Shown piece by piece: positions 8,503 through 14,968 of a DNA stretch of 34,362 nt (position 1 is the first letter of the stretch; the number at the start of each line of letters is the position of its first letter). This DNA is from Campylobacteraceae bacterium. Its GTDB lineage: Bacteria > Campylobacterota > Campylobacteria > Campylobacterales > Sulfurovaceae. The notes under the pieces were generated by a model. It was given only the letters and a program-made list of their open reading frames with translations, searched no databases and was not told the origin of the DNA. The translations under genes and the position numbers were made by a program. The DNA is taken from contig JALWMP010000164.1 of NCBI GenBank assembly GCA_026996165.1, positions 1 to 34,362 on the forward strand, written 5' to 3'.

Positions 8503-8880
8503 TTATTTTTTGAAAAAATCCCTAACCTCTTTTCCAAAAGAGTAACTAAACTGAAAAAGTAAAATTCCTGCTACATCGGCAAATACATCTTCAATCGAGG
8601 TACTACGCTCAGGTAGATAGTATTGAACAAACTCTATAAAGATACCAAACAGCAATAATGCACTCATATTTCTAAAACGTTGAGCCATATCGGAAGAAGC
8701 ACGATTTAGAAGAAAAGAGAGGGTAAAAAAAGCAAAGAGATGTTTTACTTTATCTGCATAAGCATACTCTTTAAATAGTGGGTCATTTGGTATTACAGCA
8801 AAGATAAAAACAACAATTAGTGTAAATGTAAAGAAGAGGATTTTATAAAACCCTTTTCTTCCTTTGAAATCCATTTTCAT
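8503..8880 (-). CDS. VanZ-like family membrane protein
   Basis: This 125-residue membrane protein has about four hydrophobic segments. The pattern DKVKHLFAFFTLSFLLNR followed by LLFGIFIEFVQYYLPERST and EDVFADVAGILLFQ is the VanZ-like family signature (conserved KxxH, ExxQ and D-x2-A-N/D-x2-G positions). The biochemical role of short VanZ-like proteins is not established; the teicoplanin-resistance VanZ gives the family its name, but no antibiotic-resistance function should be read from this. It begins 1 base after the pepA stop codon, so translational coupling is likely. A second ATG two codons in (8874) is possible. Confidence 0.8.
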   Translation of the reverse strand: MKMDFKGRKGFYKILFFTFTLIVVFIFAVIPNDPLFKEYAYADKVKHLFAFFTLSFLLNRASSDMAQRFRNMSALLLFGIFIEFVQYYLPERSTSIEDVFADVAGILLFQFSYSFGKEVRDFFKK

Positions 8881-8881
8881 T

Positions 8882-10336
8882 TTATTTAGCTAGTTTTTCA
8901 AGTAGTCGAGTCATGGTTCTAACGCCATAACCTGACCCACCTACAGGGTTCTCTCCCCAAGCATGTTCTACATATGAAGGACCTGCAATGTCAATATGTG
9001 CCCACTTATCTTTGTTCTCTTTTTCAATAAAATTATCTAAAAAGATACCAGCTGTAATCGCTCCACCATAAGGTGTGTTTGAGATATTTGAGATGTCTGC
9101 TATATTTGACTTTAGGCACTTTCTAAGGAGTTTATTAAAGTCTAGTTTGGTTGCTAACTCTCCTGCGTTTTTAGAAGCCTCTATGACCATATCTTTTGGG
9201 GTATTGCAATTTCCCATTACAGCAGATGTATATTGCCCTAGAGCTACCACAGAAGCTCCTGTAAGTGTTGCTAAATCAAACATATAGTCTGCCTCTACCT
9301 CTTGTTGTGCATAGGCTAAAACATCAGCAAGAACTAAACGCCCCTCTGCATCTGTATTTCTTACCTCAATGGTTTTTCCACTTTTAGAGGTAAGTACATC
9401 ATCAGGCTTGTAGGCATCTCCACCTATCATATTTTCAACAGCTCCTACAAATCCATGAACCTCAACAGGTAGATTCATCTCACTAACTGCTTTCATAATT
9501 CCTAAAACAGCCGAACCTCCACTCTTGTCAAGTTTCATACTTACCATTGAAGTAGATGGTTTAAGACTAAGTCCCCCAGAATCATAGGTAAGCCCTTTTC
9601 CTATAAGAGAGATAACAGCTTTAGGATTTTTAGGTTTATGTGTTAAGTGAATTACACGAGGTTTATGTCGAGAGGCACGTGCAACAGCAAGTAGGGCTTC
9701 CATCTTCTCTTTTTTTAGCTCTTTTGGTTTTAAAATATTGCACTCAAGTCCTAACTCATCTGCTAATCCACTAGCAATTTGTGCTAAAGTATCAGGGAAA
9801 CAATCATCAGGGGTAGTGTTAACAATATCTCTTGTAAAGTTGGTTGCATCGGCTGTAATTTGTGCTAGTTCAATAGCATTTGCACACTCTTCCATATCAA
9901 GATTAAAAGCATTGTACTCCTCTAGTGAAATAATTACATCTTTGAGTTTTCGTTTTGATTTTTTTGTTTTGTATTTGTCAAAGCTGTAAGCTCCTAAAAG
10001 TACCCCTTCGACCATCGCTCTAAGGTTATGAGTTGAGTTTTTATCTTCAAAATAACAAGCTACTTTAATGCTCTTGTACTTGGTTGATTTTAGTCTTTGA
10101 ATCGCTTTTGCCATAGCAACTCTAAGATTTGTATCATTAATTTTTTCTACACCAACAAATAGTCTATCTTTATTAATAAGTAGATAGGTCTCATCTTGCT
10201 CTGCTTTGAAACTAGCTTTTTTTAGTAGTTTTCTGTTTTTGACAAAATCGTGTTTAAAATCTTTGTTAACTACTAAAATGAGTTCTACATCTGCGTCTAT
10301 TTCATTCATTGGGCTTATGGTTAGTTCAAAATTCAT
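8882..10336 (-). CDS. pepA: Leucyl aminopeptidase (M17 family)
   Basis: This cytosolic M17 aminopeptidase with two metal ions removes N-terminal residues from peptides. The 484-residue length is normal for the family. The C-terminal catalytic domain shows GKGLTYDSGGLSLKPS (metal-binding Lys and Asp), MKLDKSGGSAVLG and the family signature NTDAEGRLVLAD with the metal-binding Asp and Glu and the catalytic Arg. The N-terminal domain (about 1-160) is more divergent, as is usual. Start ATG at 10336 has AAGGA 9 bases upstream. It precedes the VanZ-like gene and is separated from trpB by a perfect palindrome. Confidence 0.96.
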   Translation of the reverse strand: MNFELTISPMNEIDADVELILVVNKDFKHDFVKNRKLLKKASFKAEQDETYLLINKDRLFVGVEKINDTNLRVAMAKAIQRLKSTKYKSIKVACYFEDKNSTHNLRAMVEGVLLGAYSFDKYKTKKSKRKLKDVIISLEEYNAFNLDMEECANAIELAQITADATNFTRDIVNTTPDDCFPDTLAQIASGLADELGLECNILKPKELKKEKMEALLAVARASRHKPRVIHLTHKPKNPKAVISLIGKGLTYDSGGLSLKPSTSMVSMKLDKSGGSAVLGIMKAVSEMNLPVEVHGFVGAVENMIGGDAYKPDDVLTSKSGKTIEVRNTDAEGRLVLADVLAYAQQEVEADYMFDLATLTGASVVALGQYTSAVMGNCNTPKDMVIEASKNAGELATKLDFNKLLRKCLKSNIADISNISNTPYGGAITAGIFLDNFIEKENKDKWAHIDIAGPSYVEHAWGENPVGGSGYGVRTMTRLLEKLAK

Positions 10337-10370
10337 ATTTTTTTTCCTTCATTCTTATATCTATATTAGC

Positions 10371-10397
10371 CGTAGGTGTGACATGGTCACACCTACG
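10371..10397. repeat. Dispersed palindromic repeat, copy 1
   Basis: This is a perfect 12-base inverted repeat (CGTAGGTGTGAC / GTCACACCTACG) with a 3-base loop ATG, lying between trpB and pepA. The same core, GTAGGTGTGA...TCACACCTAC, recurs at 19932-19956. Read on the minus strand, this copy also shares the flanking CGG. It is more GC-rich than its surroundings and has no T-run beside it, so it is not a typical terminator. It resembles a REP-like or other dispersed intergenic palindrome; it may also shape mRNA ends between trpB and pepA. Confidence 0.8.
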
Positions 10398-10425
10398 TAG
10401 TTTTTATGTTTATAGCCGAACAATT

Positions 10426-11685
10426 TTACCTAAATTGCTCTGCTAAAATAGTTTGAGCCTGTATCATATCTTTATCACCTCGTCCAGATAGGTTAATTAA
10501 AATAATCTTTCCCTCTACCTCTTCTGGTTTCATCTTTTTTAGGTAGGCAACAGCATGAGAGGACTCAAACGCAGGAATAATCCCTTCAGCTTGTGAGAGC
10601 CAAACAAAAGCCTCCATAGCTTCATCATCAGTAATATGATTGTAAGTAACAATATTATTGTCTTTAAAATAAGCATGTTCAGGTCCAATTCCAGGATAAT
10701 CAAGACCAGCACTAATAGAGTGTGCCTCTTGAATCTGTCCATCTTCATCTTGGAGTAGATAGCTTAGTTGTCCATGCAATACACCAGGGCTTCCCTTTTC
10801 TAGTGAGCAACCATGTTTATTTGTCTCAACTCCTAATCCTCCAGCTTCTATTCCTATGCACTCTACAGAATCATCTTCTATAAAATGGTTAAAGATACCA
10901 AGCGCATTAGAGCCACCACCAATACAAGCAATAACTTTATCAGGAAGGCAAGACTCAACAGCCTCTAGTTGCTGTTTAGCCTCCCAACCAATAATAGACT
11001 GAATATCACGAACCATCATAGGGTAGGGGTGTGGACCTGCCACTGTTCCTATAATATAGTAAGTATCACGAGCATTTGTCACCCAATGTCGAATGGCATC
11101 GTTCATAGCATCTTTTAGACTTTGGCTACCTGAGTTAACAGAGTGGACTTTAGCTCCAAGAAGTTTCATTCTAAAGACATTTAACTCTTGACGTTTAACA
11201 TCTTTTGCTCCCATAAAAATCTCACACTCCAAACCAAAAAGAGCAGCTACTGTAGCAGTTGCTACACCATGTTGTCCTGCACCAGTCTCTGCAATGACCT
11301 TTTTTTTACCTAAACGTTTAGCCAAAACAGCTTGTGCAATACAGTGGTTAATCTTGTGAGCTCCTGTATGGTTAAGGTCTTCACGCTTTAGGTATATCTT
11401 TGCATTTAACTCTTTTGAAAGATTTTGAGCAAAGTAAAGAGCAGAGGGACGACCAACATAATTTTTATAGTAGTAGTCAATCTCTGACCAAAAATCTTTG
11501 TCAAAACGTACAGCCTCGTAATCTAGGCGTAGTTGTTCAAGTACAGGCATAAGTGTTTCAGGAACAAAGCGACCACCAAATCGGTGTTTGTCATCTTCTG
11601 AACCAAAGTGACCATTTTTATCTGGGTCATGTGGGCTAGGGGTAGGTATATATATTTTTTCATTTAAAGATAAATTATTTTGCAT
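10426..11685 (-). CDS. trpB: Tryptophan synthase beta chain
   Basis: TrpB is the pyridoxal-phosphate enzyme that condenses indole with serine to give tryptophan. The 419-residue product carries [21 protein letters not shown] near the N-terminus, [15 protein letters not shown] with the PLP-binding Lys, [13 protein letters not shown], and the phosphate-binding [13 protein letters not shown]. Length and motifs fit the main TrpB1 group. It stands alone: no trpA or other trp gene is adjacent in this window. A TATAAT at 11720-11715 on the minus strand gives a plausible own promoter about 30 bases before the start, and a GAGAG lies just before the ATG. Confidence 0.96.
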   Translation of the reverse strand: MQNNLSLNEKIYIPTPSPHDPDKNGHFGSEDDKHRFGGRFVPETLMPVLEQLRLDYEAVRFDKDFWSEIDYYYKNYVGRPSALYFAQNLSKELNAKIYLKREDLNHTGAHKINHCIAQAVLAKRLGKKKVIAETGAGQHGVATATVAALFGLECEIFMGAKDVKRQELNVFRMKLLGAKVHSVNSGSQSLKDAMNDAIRHWVTNARDTYYIIGTVAGPHPYPMMVRDIQSIIGWEAKQQLEAVESCLPDKVIACIGGGSNALGIFNHFIEDDSVECIGIEAGGLGVETNKHGCSLEKGSPGVLHGQLSYLLQDEDGQIQEAHSISAGLDYPGIGPEHAYFKDNNIVTYNHITDDEAMEAFVWLSQAEGIIPAFESSHAVAYLKKMKPEEVEGKIILINLSGRGDKDMIQAQTILAEQFR

Positions 11686-11714
11686 TTGCTTCTCTCAATA
11701 TAAAAAGTTGATGG

Positions 11715-11720
11715 ATTATA
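11715..11720 (-). promoter_or_regulatory. Candidate -10 element for trpB
   Basis: On the minus strand this reads TATAAT within GGTTATAATCC, placing a start of transcription near 11708 and a leader of about 23 bases before trpB. No clear -35 box is seen, which is common for sigma-70 promoters in Campylobacterota. If correct, the structured RNA further upstream is not part of the trpB leader. Confidence 0.4.
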
Positions 11721-11871
11721 ACCAATGAGAGGTTAATAATAGATACAGTTCAATGGAGTATAAAGCATTATATATAGTAGTATTAATTAAAAAATTAGCA
11801 TATAACATCAAAAAAAATGTTTCTTTATGTTTTTTTTTACTCGTTTTATGTTCCTTTAAGTTAAAATGTAT

Positions 11872-11877
11872 TATAAT
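11872..11877 (+). promoter_or_regulatory. Candidate -10 element for the structured RNA
   Basis: A perfect TATAAT on the plus strand, inside ATGTATTATAATTCTC, sits 5 bases before the 5' arm of the long closing stem at 11883-11895. The expected transcription start (about 7 bases downstream) falls at the first bases of that stem, as expected for a free-standing small RNA gene. There is no recognisable -35 box. Confidence 0.45.
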
Positions 11878-11882
11878 TCTCT

Positions 11883-12015
11883 TACGACGACATATAGGAC
11901 GGCACTTTAGCTCTCCCCTATTTCCTGAATTAGTATTATGTCCTTTTTGAGGACGTTCTCTAAAACTGTCTAGGGTGTCACCATAGAATGAATATTTTTT
12001 CAATATGTCGTTGTA
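11883..12015 (+). ncRNA. Candidate structured small RNA, possibly 6S-like
   Basis: This is the 349-base gene-free stretch between trpB and the asparaginase gene. A block richer in G and C than its surroundings is enclosed by a 13-base-pair closing stem: 11883-11895 (TACGACGACATAT) with 12003-12015 (ATATGTCGTTGTA), one pair being G-U. Inside are a hairpin 11938-11944/11950-11956 (core GUCCU/AGGAC, loop UUUUG) and a possible CCCUA (11916-11920)/UAGGG (11971-11975) pairing. A perfect TATAAT precedes it. A hairpin at 12036-12055 followed by a T-rich run may end it, giving a transcript of about 180 bases. The CCCCU and AGGGU elements on opposite sides of an open region recall the central bubble of 6S RNA, but that is only a resemblance. 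Strand is inferred from the promoter. Confidence 0.5.
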
Positions 12016-12034
12016 CTAAGATTACAAAGAGTGT

Positions 12035-12529
12035 CTATTTTGACTTTTCAAAATATCCTTTTTCTTTGTTTTTAACTACTCTTTTGTAATCTTTAATTAT
12101 TCCATTCATGGATATATATACTCCTCCTTTTTGAATATTCTGTAAATACCCAAAGGTAGCCCCTAAGTTAAATGCCGATTCTATGGGGTTTACAGAAAAT
12201 GGTACCATTGCTCCTGTTAATATTATTTTTTTATTTAACTTTTTATTTGCAATATATTGAGCTGTTATATTCATAGTATCTGTACCATGAACTATAATAA
12301 TATACTCTCTTTTTGTCTTTTTTATAGATTTAACAATAATTTCTCTATCTTTATCGGTCATATCGAGACTATCTTTTCCTACAATATTTTTGATTTTAAA
12401 CTTTGTTAATGCGTTTTTAGCAATCTCTTTTATTGCTTTTCCTGTTTGTTCAACATCTAAATTACCTGTTAGTGGGTTATAGACTTTATTAAAAGTACCA
12501 CCTGTATTTAAAATTAATATTTTTTTCAT
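12035..12529 (-). CDS. Half-length asparaginase-domain protein
   Basis: This 164-residue product covers only the N-terminal catalytic domain of L-asparaginase (full enzymes are about 330 residues). It keeps the nucleophile motif ILNTGGTFNK (Thr near residue 11), the DSLDM loop, the second active-site motif IIVHGTDTMN, TGAMVPFSVNP, and a Lys in RVVKNKEKGYF near the end. All expected active-site elements of that domain are present and the stop is not obviously a truncation scar, so it looks like a genuine short variant; similar short proteins are known to me in Campylobacterota. Substrate and activity are unproven. It could act as a dimer or bind a partner lacking in this window. Confidence 0.75.
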   Translation of the reverse strand: MKKILILNTGGTFNKVYNPLTGNLDVEQTGKAIKEIAKNALTKFKIKNIVGKDSLDMTDKDREIIVKSIKKTKREYIIIVHGTDTMNITAQYIANKKLNKKIILTGAMVPFSVNPIESAFNLGATFGYLQNIQKGGVYISMNGIIKDYKRVVKNKEKGYFEKSK

Positions 12530-12589
12530 AGCTTTTTATATTTTCCTTTTTTTACTTTTTCTATTTTTATTTATATTCTATCTCAATCG

Positions 12590-12598
12590 TGATAAAAT
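12590..12598 (+). promoter_or_regulatory. Extended -10 promoter for fabI
   Basis: The sequence TGATAAAAT is an extended -10 element (TGn followed by TAAAAT at 12593-12598). It places a transcription start near 12605 and a leader of about 24 bases containing the GGAG ribosome binding site of fabI. Confidence 0.5.
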
Positions 12599-12628
12599 GC
12601 GACATTAAATTTAACTGGAGACAAATTG

Positions 12629-13450
12629 ATGATAATGAAAGGCAAAAAAGGTATCATACTTGGAATTGCAAATAAAAAATCAATAGCATTTGGAATAGCA
12701 CAAGCATGTAGAGAGCAAGGAGCAGAGGTAGCTATTACTTTCTTAAACGAACGTTTTGAGAAGAAGTTAGCACCAGTAGCAGAGGAGTTAGGTTGTGGTG
12801 AGAGATTTTATCCATGTGATGTGACCAAACCAGAAGAGATAAAGGCACTTAAAGATAGTATTGAAAAAGATATGGGTCAAATAGATTTTATTGTTCACTC
12901 TATAGCTTTTGCACCAAAAGAGGGGCTTATGGGACGCTTTCATAATATCTCAAAAGAGGCTTTTAACATGGCTATGGATATTTCAGTCTACTCACTTATT
13001 GAGATTGTAAGAGAGCTAAAGCCTGTCCTATCTGACAACTCATCTATACTTACACTTACTTACTATGGTGGTGTAAAATATATTCCAAACTATAACCTTA
13101 TGGGGATTGCAAAAGCAACATTGGAGATGACAGTAAAGTATTTAGCAGAAGATTTAGGTCGCGATGGTATTCGTGTAAATGCTATTTCTGCTGGTCCTAT
13201 TAAGACTCTAGCCGCAGCAGGAATTGGAGAGTTTGGGTTTATGTTAAAGTGGAATGCAGCCCACTCACCACTTAAGAGAAATGTAACCATAAAAGATGTT
13301 GGAAACTCTGGTATGTATCTGCTTTCAGACCTTAGTGCAGGTGTTACAGGTGAGATTCACTATGTTGATGGTGGGTTCAATATTATGGGAATGCCAGCAG
13401 TTGAAATTAATGAAGATGGTAAACAGGTTATTGCTTGGAATGGTGAATAG
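12629..13450 (+). CDS. fabI: Enoyl-[acyl-carrier-protein] reductase (NADH)
   Basis: FabI carries out the last reduction in each cycle of fatty-acid elongation. The 273-residue product starts at the ATG at 12629, 8 bases after GGAG; a TTG one codon earlier and an ATG two codons later are alternatives. Family features are MIMKGKKGIILGIANKKSIA (nucleotide-binding turn of the FabI type), the HSIAFAP segment, and the catalytic stretch YIPNYNLMGIAKATLE with the Tyr-x6-Lys pair, followed by RVNAISAGPIKTLAA. FabI is the target of triclosan-type inhibitors. It is followed 6 bases later by rlmB. Confidence 0.97.
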   Translation: MIMKGKKGIILGIANKKSIAFGIAQACREQGAEVAITFLNERFEKKLAPVAEELGCGERFYPCDVTKPEEIKALKDSIEKDMGQIDFIVHSIAFAPKEGLMGRFHNISKEAFNMAMDISVYSLIEIVRELKPVLSDNSSILTLTYYGGVKYIPNYNLMGIAKATLEMTVKYLAEDLGRDGIRVNAISAGPIKTLAAAGIGEFGFMLKWNAAHSPLKRNVTIKDVGNSGMYLLSDLSAGVTGEIHYVDGGFNIMGMPAVEINEDGKQVIAWNGE

Positions 13451-13456
13451 AACTTT

Positions 13457-14212
13457 ATGAAAGACTCTCCAGAGTATCTTGCTAAACGGGCTTTTTTTGA
13501 TAAAATCATTACTATTTATGGACGTAATGCTGTATTAGAAGCCCTAGAAGACAAAACACTTACCATTCATAAGTTACACTTTTCTAATTCTAACAAAAGT
13601 GTATCTCAACTTGACAAAATGGTAACTCTAGCAAAAAAAAGAGATATAGAGATAGCCTATCATGATAAAAAAGCACTTTCGCGTATTTCTAAAAATACCA
13701 AACAGGACCAAGGGGTAGCACTTGATATTGTTTTAGAAAAATCTTTAACTCAAGAGGAGTTTCTATCTCAAAATAGCTCTTTTAGAGTTTTGGCACTAGA
13801 TGGCATACATAATCCTCAAAACCTAGGTATGATTATTCGCTCTGCAACAGCAGGAGATATTGATGCTATTTTACTCCCTACTAAAAATTCAGCTCAAATT
13901 AGCCCATTGGTTATTAAAGCTTCGGTAGGTACAGTTTTTAAAATGCCTATTATTAAGGTAAAAAATTTAGTAAAAAGCTTAGAGGAGTTTAAAAAGGCTT
14001 CAAGTTCTATCTATACTCTCTCTTCTTATGCAAAAAAGAGTTATAAAGATGAAGAGTATGGAGATAAAACTGTTTTTGTTTTGGGAAATGAGAGTGAAGG
14101 AGTAAGTAAAGAGGTAGAGGCTTTGAGTACAGCTTCTATTGCTATTCCTATGAAACGTGGAGTTGAATCTCTAAATGTAGCTGTTACAGCTTCTCTTTTG
14201 GCGTTTTTATAA
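13457..14212 (+). CDS. rlmB: SpoU/TrmH-family 23S rRNA 2'-O-methyltransferase
   Basis: This 251-residue SPOUT-class RNA methyltransferase has an N-terminal substrate-binding domain (about 20-90, opening IYGRNAVLEAL) and a C-terminal knotted SAM-binding domain. The three SpoU motifs are present: HNPQNLGMIIRSA, FVLGNESEGVS and IPMKRGVESLNVAVTASLLAF. The family enzyme RlmB methylates G2251 in 23S rRNA, but the target here is inferred from similarity and could be another site. It lies 6 bases behind fabI and probably shares its transcript. No strong ribosome binding site precedes the ATG. Confidence 0.88.
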   Translation: MKDSPEYLAKRAFFDKIITIYGRNAVLEALEDKTLTIHKLHFSNSNKSVSQLDKMVTLAKKRDIEIAYHDKKALSRISKNTKQDQGVALDIVLEKSLTQEEFLSQNSSFRVLALDGIHNPQNLGMIIRSATAGDIDAILLPTKNSAQISPLVIKASVGTVFKMPIIKVKNLVKSLEEFKKASSSIYTLSSYAKKSYKDEEYGDKTVFVLGNESEGVSKEVEALSTASIAIPMKRGVESLNVAVTASLLAFL

Positions 14213-14288
14213 TGTTTTATTATCTTCTATCATTAGAATCAAATTCAAAAGCCTTTTGTGTTCAGACTTATTGGAGTTTGTTAGGAAG

Positions 14289-14310
14289 CCTCTAGCTCTT
14301 TAGCTAGAGG
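14289..14310. terminator. Hairpin between convergent genes, likely terminator
   Basis: A perfect 9-base-pair stem (CCTCTAGCT / AGCTAGAGG) with a CTTT loop lies between the converging rlmB transcript and the 14300-14968 lipoprotein gene, whose TAA stop is inside the hairpin. T-runs on either side are poor, so a terminator or 3'-end stabiliser is likely but not certain. Confidence 0.55.
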
Positions 14311-14968
14311 TAGTTTGCTGTAACATATCTAAAATTTCAGGTGCTAGTATCTTAGGATAAATTCGTCTATATTCAGGGTTATCACCAATAAACTTCCACG
14401 GTTTATCTTTCTGTTTTATTAGAATCATATTCTCTTTTCTTTTTATTTCTATAGTTCTTTTTTTGACATCAAAGTTTATATTTTCTCTACCATACTTATG
14501 AATTAGAACATCATAAAGATAGTTCATACTAGTCTCTGTTTTATAGAGTTGGTCATTAAGAAGTAAAATTTTAGCTTTACTAGTATAACTAACTTGGCAA
14601 AATTTTGTTCCATTAGAAGAACTCTTTACCTTGCCTATTTTAGTAATATTTGTATCATATTTTTGGACTATAATGTCTTTAGAGTTCATCATAGTTGTTA
14701 TATATTCACGAAAGTGTTGTTTATTGATAACATCAAAAAGTTTATCGTATGTTTTACTAACAATATCATCAACATCAAAGCTTTCAAGGCTCTTTAGATA
14801 TTCAATCAGTTCCTTTTTTATAACCTCTTGAGCTGGAGTTAACTCTCCTAAATAGGCATAAGAGTCATTATTCTCTTGTTTTTTTGGTTTACTAGGTGTC
14901 TTATTTACAACACAAGCATATATAGAAAAGAGAATAAAAATGTATAAAATATATTTTAATAGTCTCAT
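14300..14968 (-). CDS. Putative lipoprotein of unknown function
   Basis: The 222-residue product begins with a membrane signal and a lipobox-like IYAC (Cys about residue 19), so it is probably a lipoprotein. The mature part is charged, with no domain I recognise. Residues about 45-100 look helical and 105-200 contain alternating strands (KIGKVKSSSNGTKFCQVSY, then TIEIKRKENMILIKQKDKPWKFI), in a style similar to small stress-related or NTF2-like folds, but that is only an impression. Its ATG overlaps the stop of the DUF255 gene by 4 bases, so the two form an operon and may work together. Confidence 0.65.
   Translation of the reverse strand: MRLLKYILYIFILFSIYACVVNKTPSKPKKQENNDSYAYLGELTPAQEVIKKELIEYLKSLESFDVDDIVSKTYDKLFDVINKQHFREYITTMMNSKDIIVQKYDTNITKIGKVKSSSNGTKFCQVSYTSKAKILLLNDQLYKTETSMNYLYDVLIHKYGRENINFDVKKRTIEIKRKENMILIKQKDKPWKFIGDNPEYRRIYPKILAPEILDMLQQTTSS

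Noticed and set aside
11957-11970. The minus strand of the structured RNA contains GTTTTAGAG, which resembles the start of type II CRISPR repeats or a tracrRNA anti-repeat.
   Set aside because: It occurs once, with no repeat-spacer array or cas gene in the window. A chance match in AT-rich sequence.
11716-12003. A 95-codon open frame on the minus strand between trpB and the asparaginase gene.
   Set aside because: It begins at a TTG with no ribosome binding site, has no recognisable domain, and its N-terminal half is the complement of the structured RNA. The RNA explanation fits better.
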